Part shown: positions 7,914-15,199 of the stretch, in pieces | Layout of the letters: each line of letters starts with the position of its first letter | Numbering within the stretch: the stretch's first letter is position 1 | Assembly (NCBI GenBank): GCA_024278415.1 | Contig: JAJRTI010000759.1 | Coordinates: forward strand, 1-18,547 | DNA length: 18,547 nt | DNA from: Planctomycetota bacterium | Lineage (GTDB): Bacteria; Planctomycetota; Brocadiia; JAJRTI01 | Reading direction: 5' to 3' | Made by a program: the position numbers and the translations under genes | The notes under the pieces: generated by a model | What the model saw: the letters and a program-made list of their open reading frames with translations, nothing else | The model's database searches: none | What the model was told of the DNA's origin: nothing

Positions 7914-10421
7914 TCACCCCCCTGATGAGGCAAAGATGTGCCTATCGAGGCCCTGGCAGTACACGAGGAACGCCTCCGCCACTTGGGGATCGAAGTGTGA
8001 GCCCGCGGCATTCTCCACCTCCGTGATCGCCTTGTCGAAGGGCATGCCGGGCCGGTAGATGCGGTCGGAGGCCATGGCGTCGAACGCGTCGGCCACGGAG
8101 ATAATGCGAGCCATGCGCGGGATGTCGTCTTGGCGGAGGCGGTCGGGGTAGCCTGATCCGTCGTAGCGCTCGTGGTGGTGGCGCACTCCCGGCACGAGGG
8201 CGCGCAGCTTGGCCATCTCGGAGATGATGTCTGCGCCCTTGACCGCGTGGGCCTGAATCTGGGCAAATTCTTCGCTGGTCAGCTTGCCTGGCTTATTGAG
8301 GATATGCTCGGGCACGCCGATCTTGCCCACGTCGTGCACGGTCGCCGCAAGCTCGATCAACTCGATGTCGGAGTTGGACACGCCCATCTGCTTGGCGACA
8401 CCGACGCTGAACTGTGCGACCCGCTGCGAGTGGCCGTGCGTGTAACGGTCCCGCGCGTCGATGGCCGCGGCCATGGAGCGGATGTAGTCCATGAAGATGC
8501 CGTGCATCTCGGTGTAGAGGCGCTCGTTGTCGAGGGCCACGGCGGTCTGCCTCGCGGCCGCGCTCATGAGGCGCACGTCGTCCTCAGAGAAGTCGACCCT
8601 CGATCCTCCCTGCAAGCGGTCGTAGAGGTGGAGTGCGCCAATGACGGAGTTGCGCACGGCAATGGGCACGGCGAGCACCGCGGCGGCTCCCAGCTCCTCT
8701 CTGGGCGCGCCTGCGGCCGCGGCCACGTCGGCAATGAGAAGGGGCCTTGGCGCGGCTCGGAGCTGTGCGTTGAGCGTGTCTGCAAAAGCTTGGAGCCGCG
8801 CGGGGCCGCCCGCGCCGTCGAAGCCATGAACCGCGGCGAGCGCGAGGCGGTCCCTTCCGGCGTCGAGCGTGTACAGCGCGGAGCCGCGGCACGGCACCGC
8901 GGATGCGAGGGACCGGAGGATGCGCCGCGCGGCGGAGCCGGCCGACACGGAGAGAGACACGGCCATCATGTCGCCGCCCGCGCCGGCCGTGGGAGTGGCC
9001 GGGGAAGGCGTGGCCTCGTCCGCGCCGGATGCGGCGTCGCCGACGCGGATGAGCAGGTCCACCTCCTGCTCCTTGGCCTCGGTCTCGTGCCGGGACCGGC
9101 TGAGGTTGATGCTGAGCCCGGTTGTAATCTGGAGCGCGAGCAGTGCGCCGAAGGGCGCGACGTGGATCATGAGGCCGCGCTGGTTGTAAAGCACGACGGA
9201 CAGCCAAAACAGCGCGGCCAGCGCGGCCAGCAAGGCCACCACCGCGCCCGCCACGAGCGTGTACGAGCTGCCTTGGACGCGCACGTTAAACGCGAGGAAG
9301 CCGAGCAAAAGGCTGTATATGGCCAGCCAGACAGCCGTGGTCGCCTCGCTGGGGATCCGAATGAACTGGCCATTGAGGATGCTGTGAATGAGTGCCGCCT
9401 GCACGAGCACGCCAAACTGCCTGCCCATGGGCGTGCTGTGCACGTCTTGCTCCATGCCCGTGACCGCGGCGCCCACGACCACGACCTTGCCCTTGATTTC
9501 TTGGAGCGCGCGCGGCGAAGCTCGGTTGGCCCCTTCGTTGAGGAGTTCGCGGCAGGAGTAGAGGATAATGGGCTTGCGCATCTGCTCCCGGTGGAGCGCG
9601 TCCGGCATGGCCTCGTCGCGCGGGTACACGTCGCGCGCGAAGTTGAGATAGTTCACGGGGATGCAATGATAGACGTCGAGTGGCACACTTAGCGTGCCCG
9701 CCCGGATCTGTCGGTGTGCGTCGATGACGGGCTTGTCGGTAATGCCCCGCGCGCGGAGTGCGGTGAGCAGGCTCGTCGGCCAGAGGTCGCCATAGGGGTC
9801 AGGGGGCTGGCCCTTGGAGGCGCGCACGGGGCCGACCATGCAGATGATCCGCCGGACCAGGCTGTCTTCGGGGTCATTGAGCACGTTGATGTGGCCCACG
9901 CCGGCCGCGGCGTTGCGCAGGATCGGTATGTTCCTGAGCATGTGGCCCCGCCGGACCCAGCGTCCGCCTCGCGCCGCCGACTCTCCGAGCCTGAAGCCTT
10001 GCTTGGTTTCGCGAAACTCGGAAAGGAAGACCATGCCGGCCCGCTTGATGGCTTGGGCAAAGCGCTCGTCGTTTTCAGGAGCGCGGGCGTCGGGCCGGTC
10101 GAAGTACATGTCAAACATGATGGCCTTTGCGCCGGCGCCGGCCAGTTGGTCCACGAGGCGGGCGTACCGCTCTCGCGGCCACGACAACGGGCCGAAGAGC
10201 TGCTCGTCAGCTTTCGAGATGGCCACCACCGCCACCTGCTTGCCCCCGGTCGGTTGCGGCCGGCTGCGCAACCGCAGGTCGTAGAGGATGGTCTCGGCCC
10301 GGCGCAGCGGCGCGTTCACCGCGGGCGCGGTCCACGCAATCAGCACCACGGCGAACGAGCCGGTGCCCCACACGAGGCCGGCAAAGCTATGCTTCGAAAG
10401 GATGTCTCGGGGGCTTCGCAT
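7914..10421 (-). CDS. CHASE2-GAF-HD-GYP sensor phosphodiesterase
   Basis: A predicted inner-membrane receptor whose output domain hydrolyses cyclic di-GMP (or a related cyclic dinucleotide). It has 835 residues from the ATG at 10421. Residues 13-35 are a membrane anchor. A CHASE2 periplasmic sensor domain spans about 40-340, with typical QVAVVAISKADEQLFGPLSW and AIMFDMYFDRPDA. Three membrane helices follow at about 355-440, then a GAF domain at about 495-640. The HD-GYP domain (about 650-825) shows HDVGKIGVPEHIL and HHERYDGSGYP with all metal-ligand and GYP residues intact. The frame stays open upstream to a GTG at 10478. That longer start has no ribosome site and would overlap the candidate promoter, so the ATG is preferred. 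The gene follows rsfS by about 140 bases. Confidence 0.9.
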   Translation of the reverse strand: MRSPRDILSKHSFAGLVWGTGSFAVVLIAWTAPAVNAPLRRAETILYDLRLRSRPQPTGGKQVAVVAISKADEQLFGPLSWPRERYARLVDQLAGAGAKAIMFDMYFDRPDARAPENDERFAQAIKRAGMVFLSEFRETKQGFRLGESAARGGRWVRRGHMLRNIPILRNAAAGVGHINVLNDPEDSLVRRIICMVGPVRASKGQPPDPYGDLWPTSLLTALRARGITDKPVIDAHRQIRAGTLSVPLDVYHCIPVNYLNFARDVYPRDEAMPDALHREQMRKPIILYSCRELLNEGANRASPRALQEIKGKVVVVGAAVTGMEQDVHSTPMGRQFGVLVQAALIHSILNGQFIRIPSEATTAVWLAIYSLLLGFLAFNVRVQGSSYTLVAGAVVALLAALAALFWLSVVLYNQRGLMIHVAPFGALLALQITTGLSINLSRSRHETEAKEQEVDLLIRVGDAASGADEATPSPATPTAGAGGDMMAVSLSVSAGSAARRILRSLASAVPCRGSALYTLDAGRDRLALAAVHGFDGAGGPARLQAFADTLNAQLRAAPRPLLIADVAAAAGAPREELGAAAVLAVPIAVRNSVIGALHLYDRLQGGSRVDFSEDDVRLMSAAARQTAVALDNERLYTEMHGIFMDYIRSMAAAIDARDRYTHGHSQRVAQFSVGVAKQMGVSNSDIELIELAATVHDVGKIGVPEHILNKPGKLTSEEFAQIQAHAVKGADIISEMAKLRALVPGVRHHHERYDGSGYPDRLRQDDIPRMARIISVADAFDAMASDRIYRPGMPFDKAITEVENAAGSHFDPQVAEAFLVYCQGLDRHIFASSGG

Positions 10422-10466
10422 GGGAAGGCGGCGCTGTGGCGCAAGACTGGCCGGGCCAAGCGCCCA

Positions 10467-10495
10467 ACAGTGGCACACGGAGGCGCGGTTGTCAA
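10467..10495 (-). promoter_or_regulatory. Weak candidate promoter for the HD-GYP gene
   Basis: On the minus strand a perfect TTGACA (10495-10490) lies 17 bases before CACTGT (10472-10467). The -10 match is poor (two of six). Position alone makes it plausible, since it would start transcription about 40 bases before the ATG at 10421. Treat it as a suggestion. Confidence 0.25.
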
Positions 10496-10536
10496 GCGCT
10501 CCTTGCTCAGGTGTTTCGCCGCGCGCCCGGGCAGAG

Positions 10537-10552
10537 GCTCACTGACGTGAGC
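10537..10552 (-). terminator. Short hairpin downstream of rsfS
   Basis: GCTCAC and GTGAGC form a perfect six-base-pair stem with a four-base loop, 11 bases beyond the rsfS stop. No T-run follows on the minus strand, so it may stabilise an RNA end or merely be incidental. Confidence 0.25.
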
Positions 10553-10563
10553 ACTACAGGCGG

Positions 10564-10836
10564 CTACTCCCCGGCCGCCCACTCGACCCGCTCCGCGTCG
10601 CCCCAGAGCATTTCCAGGTCATAAAACCCCCGCGCCTCTTGGGAGAACACGTGCACGATGACATCTCCCAGGTCGAACAACACCCACTTGGCCTCGGTCT
10701 TGCCCTCGACGCCTCGCCTGCGAATGCCTTCGTTCTTGAGTTCCCGCGCCAGGTCCCCGGTCATGCTGCGGATCTGCCGCTCGTTCATGCCCGTGCAGAT
10801 CACGAAGTAGTCCGCGAAGTCGATGCGGCCCCTCAT
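10564..10836 (-). CDS. rsfS: Ribosomal silencing factor RsfS (Iojap), N-terminal region interrupted by an in-frame amber codon
   Basis: RsfS binds ribosomal protein L14 (uL14) and blocks subunit joining when cells starve. The frame from the ATG at 10836 gives 90 residues with the family hallmarks DFADYFVICTG, RRRGVEGKTEAKWVLFDLGD, VIVHVF and LEMLWGDA. Normal RsfS proteins have about 20-25 more residues at the front. Reading upstream in the same frame gives KIAQDIVILD, the expected first beta strand. Then comes a TAG at 10869-10867, then DPRDTAIFCARFLA back to a GTG at 10914-10912, again like the family. The homology thus continues on both sides of the stop without a frame change, so the ATG at 10836 is probably not the ancestral start. 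It also has no ribosome site. Either the gene is broken or restarts internally, or the base is a sequence error. TAG is used as an ordinary stop elsewhere in the window, including at the end of this gene. Confidence 0.85.
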   Translation of the reverse strand: MRGRIDFADYFVICTGMNERQIRSMTGDLARELKNEGIRRRGVEGKTEAKWVLFDLGDVIVHVFSQEARGFYDLEMLWGDAERVEWAAGE

Positions 10837-10928
10837 GTCGAGAATGACGATGTCCTGCGCGATCTTCTAGGCAAGGAACCGGGCGCAAAAAATGGCTGTG
10901 TCGCGGGGGTCCACGGTGTTGGGATCAG

Positions 10929-11294
10929 CTACTCGCTTGCGACGCGCTCCACGCGCAACTCGTCGAGGTCGGCCCCGCAGAGGTGGCAGAAGCGGGCGTA
11001 GGGGGCGTTGTTGCCGAGGCAGTCGTTGCAATGGGTGAACAGCAACGTGCCGCAGAGGATGCAAAAATTGGCGTCCGGGTAGTGCTTGTCGTACTGGCAC
11101 TGAACGTTCGGGCAGCGCCGGCCGGCAGGCAGGTGCTCGTCGGGAAGATCCGCGTGCAGGTCTTCCTCTGCCGGCGCCACTTCGGCCTCCTCCACGGGAG
11201 CCTCGTCTGGCGCGGCGCCGATTGCATTCTCTTCTTCTGGAAGCTCCTCGTCGAGAGCTTCAACAGACGTGTCTCGTTCCTCGTCTATCATCAT
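10929..11294 (-). CDS. Double zinc-ribbon protein with acidic N-terminal half
   Basis: A 121-residue protein. Residues 1-57 are strongly acidic and low in complexity (EALDEELPEEEN and similar) and probably disordered. Residues 61-106 carry two four-cysteine zinc ribbons: C61, C66, C78, C81 and C89, C92, C103, C106 (FCILCG, HCNDC, FCHLCG). This is the double zinc-ribbon (DZANK-like) arrangement, although the first pair is spaced CX4C rather than CX2C. Such proteins usually mediate protein or nucleic-acid contacts, and no catalytic role can be read. The ATG at 11294 is chosen because a GGAGG lies 6 bases upstream; an open frame extends to 11357 without such a site. It sits between hppA and rsfS, ending about 15 bases before the putative original rsfS start, so the two are probably co-transcribed. 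Confidence 0.8.
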   Translation of the reverse strand: MMIDEERDTSVEALDEELPEEENAIGAAPDEAPVEEAEVAPAEEDLHADLPDEHLPAGRRCPNVQCQYDKHYPDANFCILCGTLLFTHCNDCLGNNAPYARFCHLCGADLDELRVERVASE

Positions 11295-11300
11295 ATCTCG

Positions 11301-11305
11301 CCTCC
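11301..11305 (-). promoter_or_regulatory. Ribosome binding site that fixes the zinc-ribbon start
   Basis: GGAGG on the minus strand lies 6 bases before the ATG at 11294. It is the strongest Shine-Dalgarno match in this part of the window and excludes the upstream in-frame start at 11357. Confidence 0.7.
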
Positions 11306-11329
11306 GAAGTGAAGGCTGTGCAAGACGGC

Positions 11330-11359
11330 GGGCGGCAGGGTGTGCTTGCCCTGCCACCC
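11330..11359 (-). terminator. Strong intercistronic hairpin after hppA
   Basis: On the minus strand GGGTGGCAGGG pairs with CCCTGCCGCCC over 11 base pairs (one G-U) with an 8-base loop, 11 bases past the hppA stop. The following bases (GCCGTCTTG) are only weakly T-rich. It could be a partial terminator or an mRNA-stabilising stem that sets different levels for hppA and the zinc-ribbon/rsfS genes. Confidence 0.4.
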
Positions 11360-11370
11360 GCGGAAACGGG

Positions 11371-14139
11371 CTAGTTCAGATGCAACCATCCACCGATGAT
11401 CGGGGACATCTTGACGACAAACCCGGCAAACACAACGGAGACCATCGACATCAGCTTGATGAGGATGTTCAGCGAGGGGCCGGACGTGTCCTTGAACGGG
11501 TCGCCAACCGTGTCGCCTACGACGCCGGCCATGTGGCGCTCGCTGCCCTTGCCGGTCAGCGGGTGGACCTTGTCGATGTCGCCATCGGCATAGGTTTTGT
11601 CTTCATTCTCGATGGACTTCTTGGCGTTGTCCCAGGCGCCGCCCGCGTTGGCCATCATGATGGCCAGGGCGAAGCCGCAGGAGAGCCCGCCCGCGAGCAG
11701 GCCCATGACGCCCGCGACGCCGAGGATGCAGCCCACCGCAACCGGCGCGATGAGCGCCATGAGCGACGGCACGATCATCTCCTTCTGCGCGCCCTTGGTG
11801 CTGATCGCCACGCAGGACTCGTAGTCGGGCGTAGTCGTGCCTTCCATGATGCCTGCGATCTCGCGGAACTGGCGGCGCACCTCTTCGACCATCGCGCCGG
11901 CCGCGCGGCCGACAGCCTTCATGGTCATGGCGCAGAAGACGAACGTTAGCATGGCGCCGATAAACATGCCGCACAGCACCCTCGGGTTCATGAGCGTCAC
12001 CTCATAGAAGCTCATGAAATCCTCCATGGAGGCCGCGCGGATGCCTACGAGTTGGCCGCTCTCGATAAAGGGCTGCATGTTCTGGTCGCCGAGTTCCTTG
12101 CCTTTCTTCAGACCCCCGCCGAGCGCTTCGCGCACCGCGCCGTTCTTGTCGAGGTACATGTCGCTCTTGATCTTCTCGATGTTGTCCTTGCCCACGACCT
12201 TCCTGAAGTGGGCGAAGTACCCGTTGTCGAGATATCGGAACGTGGGCTTGCCTTCGACCTGGAAGGTCGGCGCCTTGGCCCCGGGCACGCCCATTGCGAT
12301 CCTCGTGGCCACTTCCGTGGCGACCTTGGCCGCCACCTTCGTCGCGACCTCTCGGGCGATCGTCGCGGGATCCTGCGAGGCCACCACAGGGGCGACGGTC
12401 GCCGCGGCCGGGGTGGGGCTCTCGTCGAGTTGCCGCATAATCGCAGGCTGGTTCGCGGCCGCGTACCCATCGCCCATGCGCACCACGCCCACGCGCACTT
12501 CTTCCATGTACGCGGCGAGCAGCGCGAGCGCGGTGAGCGCTGCGGAGCCGATGGCGAAGCCTTTGCCCGTTGCTGCGGTAGTGTTGCCAAGCGCATCGAG
12601 AGCATCCGTGCGCTCCCGCACGTACGCCTCCTGGCCGCTCATCTCCGCGTTGCCGCCCGCGTTGTCCGCGATGGGGCCGTACGCGTCGGTGGCCAGCGTG
12701 ATGCCGAGGGTCGACAGCATGCCTACCGCGGCCACGCCCACGCCGTAGAGGCCGAGCGCCGTGTTGCCACTAAATCCGCCCGCGACGCCAAAGGCCAAGA
12801 GCGTGGCGATGACCACCGCAATCACAGGCACCGCGGTGGAGGCCATGCCTTCTGCGATGCCGGCGATGATGACGGTGGCAGGGCCGGTGTCCGCCTGCTT
12901 CGCGATGCCCTGCGTGGGCTCGAAGTCGGCGGAGGTGTAGTAGAGGATCGACGCGCCTATAAGCAGACCCGCGACGAGGCCCACGACCACTGCCGTGGCG
13001 ATGCGGAAGCCCAGGGCGGCGCCGAGCAGCCAGGGCGCGAAAATGAATGTGCCAACCAAGACGAGAACCGAGGCAAGGATAATGCCGTTGCCGAGGGCCC
13101 ACAGGAGTTTCTTCTGGGACGCGCCCTCCTCGGTCTTGACCACGAAGCAACCCACGATGGAGCAGACGATGCCGATGGCCGCGATGACCATGGGCAGCAC
13201 CGCGGCATTCATGGCAAGCTGCGGCTTGGCGGGGGCGTAGATGGCCATGGCCGCCACGCCGAGCGCCGCGCTCGCCAGGATGGAGCCGCAGTACGACTCG
13301 TACAGGTCCGCACCCATGCCGGCCACGTCGCCCACGTTGTCGCCCACGTTGTCCGCGATGGTGGCTGGGTTCCGCGGGTCGTCTTCGGGGATGCCCGCTT
13401 CGACCTTGCCCACGAGGTCCGCACCCACGTCCGCGGCCTTCGTGAAGATGCCGCCACCCACGCGTGCAAAGAGGGCCTGCGTGCTTGCGCCGAAACCGAA
13501 GCAGAGCATGATGACGGTGATGTCATGCAACGGCAGGCCCATGCCAAACCACAGGAATGCGAACCAGATCGAGATGTCGATCAGGCCGAGGCCCACCACG
13601 ACAAGGCCCATGACCGCGCCACTGCGGAACGCGATCTGGAGGCCCTTGTTCAGGCTGTCCTTGGCGGCCGCGGCGGTGCGGTTGCTCGCGCTCGTGGCGG
13701 TCTTCATGCCAAAGAAGCCGGCCAAGCCTGAGAAAAAAGCTCCCGTCAGGAACGCAAAGGGCACCCAACCGGACTGCGCCTTGAATCCGAACGCGACAAT
13801 CGCCAGGAGGATGACCGCACAAACAATGAAGATGAGCACGACTGTGTACTGTTGCCGCAGGTAGGCCATTGCGCCCTTTTTCACGTGCGCAGCGATCTCG
13901 ACCATTTTTTCGTCGCCCGGGTCCGCCTCGAGCAAGTCCTTGTAGAACTTCCATGCAAAAAAGAGCGCGGCGATCGAGCCGATCGGGCACAGCCACCAGA
14001 CCAACGGGACGCTCTGCTGCGCCGCGGCCGCGGCTGCGCCGGCGGCGAACGCGTCGGCGCCAAACGCGGCCATCGCGACAAGCGCCGTCGCGCTGACGAG
14101 GGGCAAACGTCTGCTAATTCCACTCCCTATCACGAGCAC
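11371..14139 (-). CDS. hppA: Membrane-bound ion-translocating pyrophosphatase with large insertion
   Basis: This protein couples hydrolysis of pyrophosphate to pumping of H+ and/or Na+ across the membrane. The 922-residue protein has an N-terminal signal-like hydrophobic segment and then the usual multi-helix core. The substrate-binding signature is intact (DVGADLVGKVEAGIPEDDP and TIADNVGDNVGD, about residues 235-275), as are the conserved distal TDAYGPIADNAGGNAEMSG and GGAWDNAKKSIE. The segment GNTTAATGKGFAIGSA has Ala, then Gly three residues later, where K+-independent pumps have Lys and Thr. It therefore belongs with the K+-dependent class, which includes Na+ and Na+/H+ pumps. Between AAYMEEV (ending near residue 548) and NPRVLCGMFIG (from 718) lies an extra segment of about 165 residues, described under findings. 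The start is GTG with AGGAG close upstream; a second GTG at 14133 fits the spacing better. Confidence 0.95.
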   Translation of the reverse strand: MLVIGSGISRRLPLVSATALVAMAAFGADAFAAGAAAAAAQQSVPLVWWLCPIGSIAALFFAWKFYKDLLEADPGDEKMVEIAAHVKKGAMAYLRQQYTVVLIFIVCAVILLAIVAFGFKAQSGWVPFAFLTGAFFSGLAGFFGMKTATSASNRTAAAAKDSLNKGLQIAFRSGAVMGLVVVGLGLIDISIWFAFLWFGMGLPLHDITVIMLCFGFGASTQALFARVGGGIFTKAADVGADLVGKVEAGIPEDDPRNPATIADNVGDNVGDVAGMGADLYESYCGSILASAALGVAAMAIYAPAKPQLAMNAAVLPMVIAAIGIVCSIVGCFVVKTEEGASQKKLLWALGNGIILASVLVLVGTFIFAPWLLGAALGFRIATAVVVGLVAGLLIGASILYYTSADFEPTQGIAKQADTGPATVIIAGIAEGMASTAVPVIAVVIATLLAFGVAGGFSGNTALGLYGVGVAAVGMLSTLGITLATDAYGPIADNAGGNAEMSGQEAYVRERTDALDALGNTTAATGKGFAIGSAALTALALLAAYMEEVRVGVVRMGDGYAAANQPAIMRQLDESPTPAAATVAPVVASQDPATIAREVATKVAAKVATEVATRIAMGVPGAKAPTFQVEGKPTFRYLDNGYFAHFRKVVGKDNIEKIKSDMYLDKNGAVREALGGGLKKGKELGDQNMQPFIESGQLVGIRAASMEDFMSFYEVTLMNPRVLCGMFIGAMLTFVFCAMTMKAVGRAAGAMVEEVRRQFREIAGIMEGTTTPDYESCVAISTKGAQKEMIVPSLMALIAPVAVGCILGVAGVMGLLAGGLSCGFALAIMMANAGGAWDNAKKSIENEDKTYADGDIDKVHPLTGKGSERHMAGVVGDTVGDPFKDTSGPSLNILIKLMSMVSVVFAGFVVKMSPIIGGWLHLN

Positions 14140-14224
14140 AAGCTCCTTTCCTCACGATGAGAAGACGAACGTGTCTGTTGTTGGCTTCCTGGCGGTCCGG
14201 GAAGTCGGCAAAATAGAGCGAACG

Positions 14225-14253
14225 AGTAAACCAGGTCCGGTCTCTGGCGTCAA
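14225..14253 (-). promoter_or_regulatory. Candidate sigma-70-type promoter for hppA
   Basis: On the minus strand TTGACG (14253-14248) and TTTACT (14230-14225) are 17 bases apart. This places transcription start near 14218, about 80 bases before the hppA GTG. The -35 matches five of six bases and the -10 four of six. Confidence 0.5.
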
Positions 14254-14343
14254 GCGCGTGTCGCTGCTTGCGCGATGTTTGGCCGTGATCCGCCACGCCT
14301 CGGTCTGAGCTTTACCCAACGAACTCCACACCCAAGAAAGACC

Positions 14344-14359
14344 TCCGTTCCGCGACGGA
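14344..14359 (-). terminator. Weak candidate terminator after the anti-sigma gene
   Basis: TCCGT and ACGGA form a five-base-pair stem with a six-base loop, about 17 bases past the anti-sigma stop. It is followed on the minus strand by GGTCTTTCTT. The stem is short and the T-run broken. Confidence 0.25.
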
Positions 14360-14376
14360 CCGGCCCTACGCGCCTG

Positions 14377-15150
14377 CTATTCCCCCTGCCCCACCGTGCG
14401 GAAACGAATCGTCACGCTCAAGGTGTCTTCGCCCTGCGTCGACGCGGCCGTCACGCCGCCCTCATCGGCCGCGGCCGCGGCCGCGCCTACCGACTCCCGG
14501 TCCAGTTGGTAACCCGCCTGATTCAGCTTGGCCAGAAGGGCCTCGTAGTCGGCTTCTCTGAGCGACCAGTGTAGTTCTTCGCCAGCACCGGCGGCGGGTT
14601 GGGCCGCGATAGCCTCGATTTGCGCTGCGAGCTTCAACACATCCTCGCGCGCCCGCGAGACATCGTTTGTGGCGACGGTGATGCGCCGGGTGCGGCTGCC
14701 GGTGGTGTGCATGGATGGCGCCAGCCGCGGCCGCGCATCGTCGCCCTTTTCAACTGCGCGTGGCCGCTGCTTGGCCTGCCGCCGCGCGCGTGCGGCCGCA
14801 CCGGCGCCCACGATCGGCTCCTGCGCCTTCTGGGTCATGATGACAAATGTGCCGGCCATGGCCACAAGCACCGCGGCCGCGGCGGCCACAAGCCGGTTGA
14901 GCCGGATCACGTTGCCGGACGGAGCCGCGCCGGTGCGGCGCACTTCGGCCATCACGTTCGCGGCCACGCTCGCGGGCGCGGGCGCCTCCGGCAGCGAGTG
15001 CAACTCGGCGACCACGGCCGCAATCTCGCGGTGCAGACGGTGGCAATCGGCGCACGTTTCTAGATGCGCGGCCACGCGAGACGCCTGGTCGTCAGACAAC
15101 TCTCCGTCGATGTAAGCGGAAAGCTGGTCTTGGATTTGTCGGCAGTTCAT
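14377..15150 (-). CDS. Membrane anti-sigma factor with zinc-binding (zf-HC2) domain
   Basis: This protein holds the adjacent ECF sigma factor inactive until an envelope or redox signal releases it. From the ATG at 15150 it has 257 residues. The N-terminal cytoplasmic zinc-binding anti-sigma domain (residues 1-45) carries the H29-x3-C33-x2-C36 motif in AHLETCADCHRLH. One membrane helix lies at about 86-106 (LVAAAAAVLVAMAGTFVIM). The outside part begins with a basic linker. It continues with RTRRITVATNDVSRAREDVL and SLREADYEALLAKLNQAGYQ, a pattern resembling DUF4349-type sensory domains. The start is chosen because the zinc domain begins immediately after it and a GGAG lies 9 bases upstream; an open frame extends farther but has no ribosome site. 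It starts 49 bases after the sigma gene, the usual operon order. Confidence 0.85.
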   Translation of the reverse strand: MNCRQIQDQLSAYIDGELSDDQASRVAAHLETCADCHRLHREIAAVVAELHSLPEAPAPASVAANVMAEVRRTGAAPSGNVIRLNRLVAAAAAVLVAMAGTFVIMTQKAQEPIVGAGAAARARRQAKQRPRAVEKGDDARPRLAPSMHTTGSRTRRITVATNDVSRAREDVLKLAAQIEAIAAQPAAGAGEELHWSLREADYEALLAKLNQAGYQLDRESVGAAAAAADEGGVTAASTQGEDTLSVTIRFRTVGQGE

Positions 15151-15199
15151 GAGTGAGGACTCCGCCGCGGTGCGGTGGCCGCCACGGCACCGGCGTGCA

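Noticed and set aside
5704..7917. Long minus-strand open frame (about 737 codons) opposite the membrane protein
   Set aside because: It is antisense to a gene with clear membrane helices. Its composition is Arg/His/Glu/Ala-rich, as expected from the complement of GC-rich coding DNA, and no family motif appears.
8172..9692. Plus-strand open frame of about 506 codons opposite the HD-GYP gene
   Set aside because: Antisense shadow. The opposite strand encodes continuous CHASE2, GAF and HD-GYP homology.
10422..10478. GTG at 10478 as the start of the HD-GYP protein
   Set aside because: No ribosome site, and the extra 19 residues (Cys/Trp/Pro-rich) do not look like part of a CHASE2 protein. The first membrane anchor sits properly after the ATG at 10421.
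10867..10869. Genome-wide recoding of TAG as an explanation for the rsfS stop
   Set aside because: TAG is the terminal codon of top6A, hppA, the zinc-ribbon gene, the anti-sigma gene and rsfS itself, so it acts as a normal stop here.
12052..13731. Plus-strand open frame of about 559 codons opposite hppA
   Set aside because: Low-complexity His/Asp/Arg/Gly sequence from the complementary strand of a conserved pump. No motif or ribosome site.
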